Assembly: GCF_041346945.1 (NCBI RefSeq)
Contig: NZ_CP166850.1
Location: 9,284,501 to 9,348,500, forward strand
From: Amycolatopsis sp. cg9
GTDB lineage: Bacteria > Actinomycetota > Actinomycetes > Mycobacteriales > Pseudonocardiaceae
Direction: 5' to 3'
DNA length: 64,000 nt
A program made the position numbers and the translations under genes. The notes below the pieces were generated by a model. That model ran no database searches. It saw only the letters and a program-made list of their open reading frames with translations, and had not been told where the DNA came from. Positions 1 through 8,224 of the stretch are shown here, in pieces; position 1 is the stretch's first letter; each line of letters starts with the position of its first letter.

Positions 1-1
1 C

Positions 2-418
2 GGCGACGAACTCCGGAGGCTGCGCCGCAAACGTGGCTGGACACGCAAACACCTGCGCCAACGCCTGACCTCCGACATCTCGCTGCAGACCCTCTCGACC
101 TACGAGCACGGCACCCGGCGTATGTCGGTGCTGCGCCTGGTCGAACTCTGCCTCGCTTTCGGCGAATGTCCCCAGGACCTGATCGCCAAAGTGCACCAGC
201 GCGCCACCCGCGACCACCTCACCGCAGACGCGTGGAAGCTCGCGGGCCTGACCGAACCGCACCTGGCGCCGCTGAGCAGCTGGGCCACCCAGCTGCTGCA
301 CCAGCCCGATCCGCCCACCCACTTCCGCCTGAACCTCGACGCCGTCGGTCGCATGGCCCAGCTGTGCGGGATGACGCCCGACGACCTCGTGGCGTTCCTG
401 GGCGAGCACGCCCGCTGA
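2..418 (+). CDS. XRE-type helix-turn-helix regulator (5' end outside window)
   Basis: Open from the first codon of the window to a TGA at 416-418, so 138 residues are visible and the start lies upstream. The visible N-terminus (ELRRLRRKRGWTRKHLRQRL, then STYEHGTRR) has the arrangement of an XRE/HTH_3 domain: first helix, recognition helix, and the S-x-YE-x-GxR signature. The remaining residues are helical with no motif I recognise. An internal ATG at 122 would discard the HTH, so I do not use it. It is probably a DNA-binding regulator; its target cannot be inferred. The next gene follows after 56 bp with its own ribosome site. Confidence 0.75.
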   Translation, partial: GDELRRLRRKRGWTRKHLRQRLTSDISLQTLSTYEHGTRRMSVLRLVELCLAFGECPQDLIAKVHQRATRDHLTADAWKLAGLTEPHLAPLSSWATQLLHQPDPPTHFRLNLDAVGRMAQLCGMTPDDLVAFLGEHAR

Positions 419-474
419 CACCCACCCCTCAACCGCACGCACAAACGATCCTGCCCCATCCACAAGGAACCTCG

Positions 475-1407
475 ATGAATCTCGCGGACCCGGCCACCAG
501 CACACCGACCCCGGCCACCGCCATCCCCCCAGCCGCGCCCTCGCCCACCGCCCCGGGCACCGGCGCGGCGGCCACCGGGCACGCCGCAGTCAAGAGCACG
601 GCCTTCGCAGATCCCGGTTCCGCCGCCGCGCACCCGGCTCGGCGCACGCAGTTCGTCACTGCCTACCACCTAGGCACACCAGCGCCGCGGTGGCGGGCCA
701 CCGCCCTCAGCCACGCCCTGACCCACGCCGCATACGACATCCGCGCCGGCCGGTCCCTGTTCATCAAACTCATCCGCGGCGACGATCCCGACCTCGATCC
801 CGCGCTCGCCCCCGACTGGGCTGTTCTCGCCGCAGCCCGCGATACCGCGATCCTCGTCCTGGGCGCCACACCGCTGGCCGCGCAGCTACGAGACCAGCTG
901 GCCACCCCCGGCCCGGCCGGGCTCAGCCTCCTTCCCCTCCCCGGGCCGGGACTGCCCCTGCACCTGCTGACGCTCCCGCTCACCCGCGCGACCCGGCTGC
1001 TGCTGGAACGCGCCGGGTTCCGCTCGGCCGACGAGCTCGCTGTCGTGTCCGACACCTGCTGGAACCAGCTGCCCCGCTTCGGTCCGAAACGCTGCGCCGA
1101 ACTCGCCCACGTCCTGCTCCGCGAGCAGCAGGCCCGTCCACGCCGCGACCCCCTCACCCGTCATGCCCTGCTCGTCGCCGGCCTCACGGCCACCGACATC
1201 GCCCGGCACAGCGTGATGATCGAGCTGATGGTGCGCTCGGCCCTGCCGATCGAGACCGCCCGGCAGATCTGTGCCCTCCTTGCACTCGAAGACATTCCCC
1301 CGCTGAATCCCGAGATCACCGCCATGCTGACCGACGAGGACGCCGACCCGGCCCTGCTCGACCACTACCGCCGCACCCACCGCGCGGCCGTCCCCCGCCT
1401 GTGCTGA
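475..1407 (+). CDS. Protein with RNA polymerase alpha-CTD-like helix-hairpin-helix domain
   Basis: 310 residues from ATG 475, preceded by AAGGA at 465-469. The first 60 residues are rich in Pro, Ala and Thr and look disordered. Residues around 165-210 (LLLERAGFRSADEL, then LPRFGPKRCAELAHVLL) resemble the C-terminal domain of RNA polymerase alpha: a helix, a connecting segment, then the L-x-x-x-FGxKxxxE hairpin-helix used to bind DNA. The open frame extends upstream, but those codons overlap the preceding gene in another frame and lack a ribosome site. A DNA-binding or transcription-modulating role is inferred from the fold only. Nothing else in the protein identifies it. Confidence 0.7.
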   Translation: MNLADPATSTPTPATAIPPAAPSPTAPGTGAAATGHAAVKSTAFADPGSAAAHPARRTQFVTAYHLGTPAPRWRATALSHALTHAAYDIRAGRSLFIKLIRGDDPDLDPALAPDWAVLAAARDTAILVLGATPLAAQLRDQLATPGPAGLSLLPLPGPGLPLHLLTLPLTRATRLLLERAGFRSADELAVVSDTCWNQLPRFGPKRCAELAHVLLREQQARPRRDPLTRHALLVAGLTATDIARHSVMIELMVRSALPIETARQICALLALEDIPPLNPEITAMLTDEDADPALLDHYRRTHRAAVPRLC

Positions 1408-2526
1408 GACGCGATGACCGCAACCGCCCCACCAGGCCCCGCGCCGCCCGGCCTCCGCTCCTGCATCCTCACGCCGGCGCCGCACCCGTCCGTACGCTCC
1501 GGGCTCAGTGCGGTGGCGAGGAATGCGTCCCACCGTTGTCCGAGAAGGTCAGCGTCGCGGTCTGATCTACCCTAGTCGTGCAGTGCCGGAACGCAGAACA
1601 CCATGTCAGCCGGGATGCCTAACACCGCGACGACGTCCCAGGAGGCGACTCATTCCGCTCGCCGGCCGGCGCCTGCACAGCATTTCTCTACCGCCGATGG
1701 GGCCGGTGGCACCGGGCAATGGACTTACTCGCCGTTCTCCTCGACACCTGCGACAACGCCGGCGACGACGACGGCTGCCTGGCCGCACAAGACGGCCTCG
1801 CCACGGTTCTCCTTGCGGCGGGCCGGGCGCGCATCCGCGGCCGTTCCCCACTTGCTCCAGGCGATCTCACACGCACCCGACAACGTCGAAGACATGGCGC
1901 GTGCCGGACTGCTGATTCTGCTCGGCCGAACTGGACGAGCGACCGGACCCATGCAGGCAGGACGGCGTTTGCGGGCGCCTTGTCCTTTCTGGTCGATCGC
2001 GACAATCACGGTGCCCGCGACGTGCGTTCGTTGTTCGCCGGGCAATCACTGCCGCCAGAAGTCGCTGCGGCGCGATTGTAGGAAGTTTTTGGCTCGGGGC
2101 AGGCGCCCTCCCCAGAGACCTGCCCCGAGCCGGGAACCGTGTGACCGCCGGGGGGTCGGGCGGATCAAGGTCCCCAGAAGGGTCCACTGTGGTCGCTCCT
2201 GTGGACCACTGCGGATGTCCTTCTACAGCCAGTGTGCCCCCAAGAACCAGTAATTCGCCACAAGTGTGGCGGATTTTTTCTTTATAACGTTGAGTATCGA
2301 GTCCTGCGCGAAACGCAGTACCCGACGACATCCTCCCCGCCCCCGCGCCGCCGCGGCCGGGCGCAGCCACCGCCCAGTGCAGCAGACCCGCAGCCCGGGG
2401 CAAGCCCACCGTCTACATGGGACACATCCGGAATTCGGCGGGGGCTTGCCCAGGCCCGCGGGGCCCGCTGGCCAAGGCCGCGTCCACCGCCCATCCCCGG
2501 GCGTGGCCACCGAGGAGGAGGACTGC
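1408..2526. other. Long stretch without an intact gene
   Basis: About 1.1 kb separate two plausible genes. Only the segment at 1719-2081 shows protein-like composition, and it is described separately. The rest reads in all frames as Arg/Pro/Ala-rich shadow translation. A short AT-richer patch near 2265-2300 interrupts the GC-rich background just before the next gene and could hold a promoter, but I see no convincing -35/-10 pair. Confidence 0.4.
1719..2081 (+). pseudogene. Probable frame-broken remnant of an unknown protein
   Basis: The frame from ATG 1719 begins convincingly (MDLLAVLLDTCDNAGDDDG) and ends convincingly (LSFLVDRDNHGARDVRSLFA) before TAG 2079-2081, but the middle is Arg-rich nonsense. 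In that middle part the frame two bases earlier reads as protein (VPHLLQAISHAPDNVEDM, AGLLILLG). Two compensating single-base shifts would join all three pieces into one acidic, helical protein of about 120 residues. I do not recognise the family. It could instead be a chance ORF; the good composition switching frames is the main argument for decay. Confidence 0.35.
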
Positions 2527-2925
2527 GTGCTCAAGTACTTCGTCTCCACCCATCGCACCCAAGGCGAACGGGACAACGACGCCAACAGCATCCCCGGAAC
2601 CGAAATCGTCGACCTGGCCAGCCTTTCCCACGAAGACCCGGACAACACCTACTGCGGCTGCGCCCGCAGCTTCGTCGGCATCACCAGCCGCCAGACCACC
2701 ACCACCGCCGAGATCGTCGAAACCGACATGACACCGGTCCAGTTCGTCGCCCGCTTCCACACCGCACTCCTCGCCCTGGGATTCGCCGACACTCCGCAGC
2801 TGCGCGCCGACGCCGCCGACGGCGCCACCGAGCTGCTGCGCCTGGCGGCTGCGTGGCCGGCCGGCACCGTCGTCGAACGCCGAGGCCAGGAGATCCGCGT
2901 ACGCAGCTTCCCCGACGAGACCTGA
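2527..2925 (+). CDS. Hypothetical protein, 132 residues
   Basis: GTG 2527 is preceded by a very strong GAGGAGGAG at 2512-2520; the longer open frame upstream lacks any such site, so I start here. The product begins MLKYFVSTHRTQGERDNDAN, has a Cys pair (YCGCARSFVGI) near residue 42, and a helical segment before a short beta-rich end (VVERRGQEIRVRSF). No membrane segment and no family is recognised. It lies 45 bp upstream of dprA in the same direction and could share a transcript with it. Function unknown. Confidence 0.7.
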   Translation: MLKYFVSTHRTQGERDNDANSIPGTEIVDLASLSHEDPDNTYCGCARSFVGITSRQTTTTAEIVETDMTPVQFVARFHTALLALGFADTPQLRADAADGATELLRLAAAWPAGTVVERRGQEIRVRSFPDET

Positions 2926-2970
2926 CCCCGCGCGACCACAGCGCCCAACCCATCGCCTGAAGGAGTGCTC

Positions 2971-3936
2971 ATGTCCCGTTCCATCGACGCGCGGCGAGCC
3001 CGCGCGTTCCTCCAGCACGCCGCCGAACCCACCAGCGCGGCCCTCGCCCGCTACGTCGCCCGCGTCGGAGCCATCGACGCCGCCCACCGGATCGCCGAGC
3101 GCACCGCCCCCTCCGGGGTGCTCGCCGACTGCCGCGACGACGCGGGCTGGGAGCTCACCGACGCCAGCCTGGATGCCGCAGCGCAGGCCGGCGGGCGCTT
3201 CGTGATACCCGGGGACGACGAGTGGCCCACCGACGTCCTCACCGGCCTGACCCACGACGACGATGCTCCCGGCGTGCCACCGATGGGCCTGTGGGTGCGA
3301 GGCGCGGCGCGGCTGAACGAGCTGGCGGGCGCGCGTTCGGTCGCCATCGTCGGTTCCCGCGCAGCCACCCAGTACGGCGAACACCATGCCGCAGAACTCG
3401 CTCACGCGCTGGCGTCGCGCGGCGTCACGGTGTGGAGCGGTGCCGCCTACGGCGTTGATGGTGCCGCGCATCGCGGCGCACTGGCCACCGATCGTCCCGG
3501 CTCCACCGTCGCGATCCTCGGCTGCGGGTTCAGCATGGGCTATCCGGCCGGGCACGTCGGCTTGCTCGAGCGGATCGCGAGGGTCGGCGCGGTCGTGTCG
3601 GAGTACCCGCCCCACACCCCGCCGGCCCGGCACCGGTTCCTCGCTCGACACCGTCTGCTCGCCGCCCTCACCCGGGCAACAGTCATCGTAGAAACCGGAG
3701 TGCGCGGTGGTGCCCGTACCACCGCCGGCACCGCCGCGGCCCTCAGCCGTCCGGTGATGGCCCTGCCGGGCCCCGTCACCTCGGTGCAATCTGCCGGCTG
3801 CCACCAGCTGATCCAGACCGGCACCGCCCGCCTGGTCACCTCCGCCGACGACATCATCGCCGCGATCGACAAAGCCAACGCCGCGGAGACGGAACCGGAG
3901 GCGGACGTCCCGGCGGGTGAGACCCCCGGACGCTAG
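2971..3936 (+). CDS. dprA: DprA/Smf-family single-stranded-DNA-processing protein
   Basis: 321 residues from ATG 2971, with GAAGGAG at 2959-2965; a GTG at 2965 is too close to that site. The Rossmann-like DprA core is clear: VAIVGSRAATQYG near residue 124, GAAYGVDGAAHRGAL near 160, VAILGCGFSMGYP near 180, then VVSEYPP and a run matching the F-x-x-RNR-x-x-x-x-L block, here FLARHRLLAALT. DprA binds incoming single-stranded DNA and loads RecA during transformation; copies on mobile elements are thought to help an element establish in the recipient. The middle Asn of the RNR block is His here. The C-terminal winged-helix domain of long DprA proteins is missing, leaving roughly the Rossmann part. 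Assignment is firm; the role in transfer is inferred. Confidence 0.92.
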   Translation: MSRSIDARRARAFLQHAAEPTSAALARYVARVGAIDAAHRIAERTAPSGVLADCRDDAGWELTDASLDAAAQAGGRFVIPGDDEWPTDVLTGLTHDDDAPGVPPMGLWVRGAARLNELAGARSVAIVGSRAATQYGEHHAAELAHALASRGVTVWSGAAYGVDGAAHRGALATDRPGSTVAILGCGFSMGYPAGHVGLLERIARVGAVVSEYPPHTPPARHRFLARHRLLAALTRATVIVETGVRGGARTTAGTAAALSRPVMALPGPVTSVQSAGCHQLIQTGTARLVTSADDIIAAIDKANAAETEPEADVPAGETPGR

Positions 3937-3944
3937 CGCACACC

Positions 3945-4007
3945 CCGACGGCGGCCCGGACCCAACGACGACCTGTGACACCGGGCGGCGACGCGGGCCG
4001 CCGTCGG
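3945..4007 (+). terminator. GC-rich hairpin after dprA
   Basis: CCGACGGCGGCCCG at 3945-3958 pairs perfectly with CGGGCCGCCGTCGG at 3994-4007 (14 bp, 35-nt loop). It begins 9 bp after the dprA stop. There is no U-tract, so termination or mRNA 3'-end protection is an inference. Confidence 0.5.
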
Positions 4008-4020
4008 CCGCGCGCTCGGG

Positions 4021-4058
4021 GGCGGTGGCGGCTCACGGCCTCGTGGGCCGCCACCGCC
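4021..4058 (+). terminator. Second GC-rich hairpin upstream of the DUF4192-like gene
   Basis: GGCGGTGGCGGC at 4021-4032 pairs perfectly with GCCGCCACCGCC at 4047-4058 (12 bp, 14-nt loop). It ends 33 bp before the ribosome site of the next gene. It may be a terminator backing up the hairpin before it, or a leader structure for the downstream gene. Confidence 0.45.
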
Positions 4059-4104
4059 TCCTACGGCCCACACGCCGGAGAGGCCGATTCGAGGAGCGCC
4101 GACC

Positions 4105-5085
4105 GTGACCGTATACCTGACCCCCGGTGAACTGATCGGGACCCTGCCCGACACCTGCACTGACACCCTGCACGTCATCGCCCTCCCAACCCACCCTCGC
4201 CCCACAAGCCGGGGGCGGCTCGTCTCCCCCACCGGTACCGCGTTCCCCGCCACCCAGGTGCGCGGCATGACTACCCGCAAGATCGCCGGGCACGTGCAGG
4301 CCGCCCTACCGGCCGACCACGACACCGACCTGGCCGTCGTCATGATCGCCGAAGACCGCGCTTGGCAATGGCTGCCGCTGCGCGCCGCGATCGCCGCGAT
4401 CGAGACCGAACTTCGGCCCGCCGGGCACACCGTCATCGGCCGCTACTGGGCCCCGCACACCCGCCCCGGCGCCCCCTGGCGCGACTACCGCCGCCCCACC
4501 CACCTCGGCACCGTCATCGCCCCGCGCGCCGACCTCGACTTCGCCAAGCCCCTCCAGCTCGGCGGCGACGCCCCGACCCCCACCTGGTGCCTGCCCTTCG
4601 CCGACGCCGGAGAAACCCTGCCGGCCAGCCTCAGCCGCTTCGCCCGACGGGTCGTGCCGTTCCTGGTACGTCGCGGCGACGAAGCCCACCGGATCGTCAC
4701 CCACGCCGTCATCCAGGCCGGCCGCGGCGAGCTCGTCGACGACATCGCCGCGTTCGCCGTCACGACCGCGCTGGCCAATAACGCCGTCTACGGGCCCATG
4801 CTCCTGCCACCGGCCGATCTCGACCCGCAGCGGGTCGAGCAACTGTGGCTGGCCCTCTACCGCGGCACCACCGACCCTCAGGCTCGTGCGCGGCTGGCCA
4901 CGTTGATCGCTGCCAGCGCCGTCCGACGCGGTGACCGCCACCTCGCCGCGTGTGCCCTGGTCCACGCCCACGGCGCGCCGGGCGCCGCCACCGTCGGACT
5001 ACTGTTCCAGCAGCACGCCGGGACCGAAGTTGTAGAGCGTGAGCTGGACGAGATGGCCGTCCGGGTCAGCGCGACACGCCGCTAG
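4105..5085 (+). CDS. DUF4192-like protein
   Basis: 326 residues from GTG 4105 with GAGGAG at 4091-4096. The order of elements follows the actinobacterial DUF4192 family: an N-terminal LTPGELIGTLP segment in place of the usual 'LLAAVPALLGF', an AVVMIAEDRAWQW strand, a W-x-x-Y segment near residue 130 (APWRDYRRPTHLG), and a C-terminal helical repeat (RARLATLIAASAVRRGD, LAACALVHAHGAPG). It is more divergent than the two DUF4192 genes at 28.8 and 30.0 kb. DUF4192 proteins have no established activity and are common on actinobacterial genomes and elements. No membrane segment or catalytic motif is visible. Confidence 0.65.
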   Translation: MTVYLTPGELIGTLPDTCTDTLHVIALPTHPRPTSRGRLVSPTGTAFPATQVRGMTTRKIAGHVQAALPADHDTDLAVVMIAEDRAWQWLPLRAAIAAIETELRPAGHTVIGRYWAPHTRPGAPWRDYRRPTHLGTVIAPRADLDFAKPLQLGGDAPTPTWCLPFADAGETLPASLSRFARRVVPFLVRRGDEAHRIVTHAVIQAGRGELVDDIAAFAVTTALANNAVYGPMLLPPADLDPQRVEQLWLALYRGTTDPQARARLATLIAASAVRRGDRHLAACALVHAHGAPGAATVGLLFQQHAGTEVVERELDEMAVRVSATRR

Positions 5086-5813
5086 CCTAAGTCCCCGACA
5101 TCAAGCTCGGCCGCGGCGCTTCGGGCGTCATTCCACCGCCTGGAACGTCGCGGCCCGGCGCCACAAGGGCCGCATCGCGCGCCATGCGATCCTATGGTCC
5201 ACTGGCACCGCCGCCGGCGCTCGGCTGCCGATGAGGGCCCGAAACGCGGGTAATCCAGGATTGGCCATCCCGCATCAGCTCGTTCGGTCTATCCGCTGTC
5301 ACGACTGGCCATCCGACTTCCCGTCTGCGGCCGCAGCCCAACTCGCGATCGATCATCCTGGCGCACCCCGGTCACCCCGGCCGACCCGTGTCGGGGGGGG
5401 GTTGCCGCACGTGCGCAACCCAACGGCGGATCGCCTCGTGGTGATTGCGCGCGGCCTCTATGACAGTGCCGACGAGGTCGGTGTCCCCGCGGACCAATTG
5501 ATGCCCGTCGAGCCCGAGCGGCACGGGGACACCGTCGGCAAGGCGAAGTAGACTTCGCGATCCCGTTCGCCAGCAGGGCATCCGTCAGCCCGGTGCGCTC
5601 CGGTGTGTATGCGTCTAGCGAGCAGACGGCGGGATCGGTCGGTGGCGTGACGGTGGGGCACGTGGGTGTCTGTCCAATACGTTGGAGGCGCCCGGGCATA
5701 AGGGGGAGTCGAGGGCGGGAGAAGGTGACATACTGAGAAGGTGCGGGGCCGGTGTCGTGCGATCCGTGACAGCCGACCCCGCGGTCGCGCGATTCTCTAG
5801 CGGGGATTGCGCG
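5086..5813. other. Gene-poor stretch with a possible minus-strand remnant
   Basis: About 730 bp without a convincing intact gene. On the minus strand at roughly 5372-5535 a short frame reads LADGVPVPLGLDGHQLVRGD and then TVIEAARNHHEAIRRW, which has the composition of real protein, but no start or longer frame supports it. It ends in a G-run (5394-5402) where a frame could have been lost. The plus-strand frames here are Arg/Pro-rich shadows. I regard it as a possible gene relic. Confidence 0.3.
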
Positions 5814-5939
5814 TTAGCTGATCAGGGAGCAAGCCTGATCAGCGAGGGTGGCCAGCAGGATGAGCAGTGGCACGGTGATCGCGATGATCACCGCGCAACC
5901 GCCCCTGCTGGCCGGCCCCTCCCTCCGGTGTTTTCCCAT
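5814..5939 (-). CDS. Small single-span membrane peptide, 41 residues
   Basis: ATG at 5939 (minus strand) is preceded by AGGAGA six bases upstream, a better site than the longer open frame offers. The peptide begins MGKHRREGPASRGG, a basic cytoplasmic-type head, followed by a hydrophobic span (CAVIIAITVPLLILLATLAD) and a short tail, giving an expected N-in orientation. Two cysteines flank the span. A perfect 10-bp hairpin covers its last codons. I recognise no family. Size and layout would fit a small regulatory membrane protein or a type I-like toxin, but nothing here proves either. It lies downstream of the HTH gene on the same strand with a 216-bp gap. Confidence 0.6.
   Translation of the reverse strand: MGKHRREGPASRGGCAVIIAITVPLLILLATLADQACSLIS
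5817..5843 (-). terminator. Hairpin over the 3' end of the 41-residue gene
   Basis: GCTGATCAGG at 5817-5826 pairs perfectly with CCTGATCAGC at 5834-5843 across a 7-nt loop. The stem occupies the last nine codons of the small membrane gene, and its TAA (5816-5814) follows at once. It may act as a terminator or as an mRNA structure that slows the ribosome at the end of the message. Confidence 0.5.
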
Positions 5940-6155
5940 CGTTTCTCCTGGTGGGGTCGAGGCTGCCCGGCGGACAGCCGTGGTGTGCTCCCGCGGGTGC
6001 GGAAGCCCCGGTGTGCGGGGTGCATCACCGGACATCGACGACGGCGGGGCATGGCAGAGCTCGCCGGGCGCGCGGAGGCGTTGGCCGGCACAGCCTCAAG
6101 CTCCCGCCAGTCAGGAGCGTCTCCCGGATCCCAGCCGGACGAGAAAGGTGAGAGC

Positions 6156-7055
6156 TCAGCCGGCCATTTCCCGCACGATCAGCTGGGCATGAGCGAGCCC
6201 GGTGGCGTCCGCGCTGCCGACGCGTCGGGCGGATTCCTCCGCGCGCTCCAGGACACGCAGGATCATTTCGATCAGCGGATAGCACGATGGCGACTTCGGC
6301 GAACACAAGTTCGCCCCTGCGGCAGAGACCGCGTCTTGCGGCGGCGGGAGCTGGACCTGGCGCCAGACCTGCAGAGCGTTCTCGACCTGCTCGACGACGA
6401 CGGGATCAGTCCTCTCCCGACGGTTGAGCCGCATGTAGAGGACGGTGAGCACGCTACGTAAGCCGGGTTCCTGGGTGGGCACGGTGGAGCGCTTCAGCGC
6501 GTCGTGCAGGGTGCTTTTGCTCACCGGCGCGTGCGGGAAGTGGTGCCGGGTCTCCTGCTCGATCTTGCGTAGCGTGTAGCCGGAATCCGACACCAGTGCT
6601 TTCAGGAAGTCCATGTACGCGGTCTGCGTGGTGATGGCTTGCAATCGCAGAGGCAGCGTGGGCGGCGAGCCGGACGTGAGTGACCGCCGAGCCCCGGCCG
6701 AGGAGAGCCGCTCAACCGCGTGCCGGTCGCAGGAGTCGGGGGTACCCGGCACCGCATGGCTCGCAGGGATGTCGTACCGAGCCTGGTCCCGCTCGAACAG
6801 AGCGCTGGTGTAGAGGCTGATCACCGAGGACATGTCGTCGGGGGTGCCGCAGCAGCCGCGGACGATCCCGATGTAGATGTCCATGTCCAGCAGCAGCATC
6901 GACTCCGGGTCCCAAGCCGATTCCACGACTCGGTCGGGTACGTCGGGCAGCTCAGACTTGATCTGCCATCGGTGGTTACCCACCGGTAGAAGCGCCATCC
7001 GGCGATGCAGTTGGCGGAGGGCGTGAGCCAGCGGACTATCCGGATCTGTGCTCAC
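6156..7055 (-). CDS. Putative helix-turn-helix regulator, 299 residues
   Basis: GTG at 7055 is preceded by GGAGG on the minus strand; the frame is open another 720 bp upstream, but that part is Arg/Pro-rich and has no ribosome site. Residues about 145-205 match a pattern of actinobacterial regulators: an F-x-x-x-L-x-x-L segment, SGYTLRKIE as first helix, PVSKSTLHDALKRS as recognition helix, then VPTQEP and a hydrophobic helix. The N-terminal 140 residues (including LLLDMDIYIGIVRGCCG) and the C-terminal helices (LIEMILRVLERAEESARR) carry no known domain. It likely binds DNA and may control itself or the small membrane gene downstream. Family-level assignment only. Confidence 0.6.
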   Translation of the reverse strand: MSTDPDSPLAHALRQLHRRMALLPVGNHRWQIKSELPDVPDRVVESAWDPESMLLLDMDIYIGIVRGCCGTPDDMSSVISLYTSALFERDQARYDIPASHAVPGTPDSCDRHAVERLSSAGARRSLTSGSPPTLPLRLQAITTQTAYMDFLKALVSDSGYTLRKIEQETRHHFPHAPVSKSTLHDALKRSTVPTQEPGLRSVLTVLYMRLNRRERTDPVVVEQVENALQVWRQVQLPPPQDAVSAAGANLCSPKSPSCYPLIEMILRVLERAEESARRVGSADATGLAHAQLIVREMAG

Positions 7056-8224
7056 GCGCCGCCTCCGCTGGTCGGGAGGTGACGTGTCGGCCGGTTGCAG
7101 CGTGGTGCGCCGGCCGTGGCCGGCGGTGCGACGGCGTCGGGAAAGTTGGTTGAAGTGGGCCGGTGGCGTCGTGCTACGGGCAGCAGGCATCGCCACGTGA
7201 AGGTGTCGTACATCGTGGGTTTCCTCGAGACGGGGGATCTGTTGTACGCGGGTTCGCCGTTGACGACGTCTCCGGCGACGGCTGCAACCGTCGTGCTCCG
7301 ATGACTGAGAGGCCTTGAACCCGGTTCCGATCGAACCGGACAAGTTGATCTGCCCACAAGCGGGGAGTGCATTTCCTCTGTCCGGGCCTGTCCGTCCAGT
7401 AATATCGAGTAAAACTTGACTGTGATACGGGTTACATGCCGGCTTACTCGTCAAGATCGCAAGAATTGACGTTTCTGCAGGCCAGGCGGGTTCGGCACAT
7501 GCATCTGCCCGAGCATCGTGTCCGGCCGTCGCCCGGACGCGAGCAAACAGCTCTAGCCGTTGATCACCATCGCTGTTTTGATTCCAGATGCAAGTAGGAA
7601 GTTGCCCTGCGTGGCCCTCCACCACCGGCGCTTCCAGGCCACGGTTCCTCGACACACCCTTGAGACGGGGGTTGCAGGTCGAGTCGGTCGAGTACCTGGG
7701 TGGTTCTGCTGCAACGGAACCGCCCAGGGCTCGACATCCGCGCCGGCTCGCACCGTTGCCTACGCATCCATCCACTGCCGCCGACGCCGGTTCACTGTCC
7801 TTGCCTGGCCATCGTCACTCACCAGCGTCACACGACACGCCGCTATGTGCCCACGTGCCGCATCTCCCCTCGCGCACAGGTGTAACGTATCGTGACCGCG
7901 TGAACCTCATCGGTGGTTCACGGTGAACACCACGACCCGATCCAGTGAGGCGACTGTCATTCTCATTTTTTGCCTGTGACCGACGGCAGCGAACGGACAC
8001 GAAGGAGCGAAGGTCGTGGGCAAGAATCAAAAATCTGTATAGCGTGTGAGCATCTGACGGTGTCGGGGGGCGCCTTGGAGAAAGTACTACCGAGAGTTTG
8101 TTTGTCAGTTCTCCCCTAATCGCGATCGGGGCTGCGCGGGGTGCAGGGGCAAAGCACCCAAGGGGAGTAGTGCTCGCTAGCGATCCGGTGCGTTGGAAGC
8201 GCCGAGGGGAGAAGGAACAGGCCA
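7056..8224. other. Divergent intergenic region, about 1.2 kb
   Basis: This lies between a minus-strand HTH gene and the plus-strand coiled-coil gene. Its base composition is lower in GC than the genes around it, notably at 7390-7480 and 7960-8110, and no frame of either strand reads as protein. It must contain the promoters of both genes. The only strong sequence structure I see is the GTGAAC palindrome cluster at 7901-7928. Confidence 0.45.
7899..7928. promoter_or_regulatory. GTGAAC palindrome cluster, operator-like
   Basis: CGTGAACC (7899-7906) and GGTTCACG (7915-7922) form a perfect 8-bp inverted repeat with an 8-base spacer. The right arm overlaps a second palindrome, GTTCAC-G-GTGAAC (7916-7928). 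Three GTGAAC half-sites in alternating orientation within 30 bp suggest a binding site for a dimeric regulator, possibly the HTH protein of 6156-7055. A role as hairpin terminator is less likely in this divergent region. Confidence 0.45.

Noticed and set aside
2413..3981. A 522-codon minus-strand frame opposite dprA
   Set aside because: Composition is Gly/Ala/Arg-rich without motifs; DprA motifs are on the plus strand.
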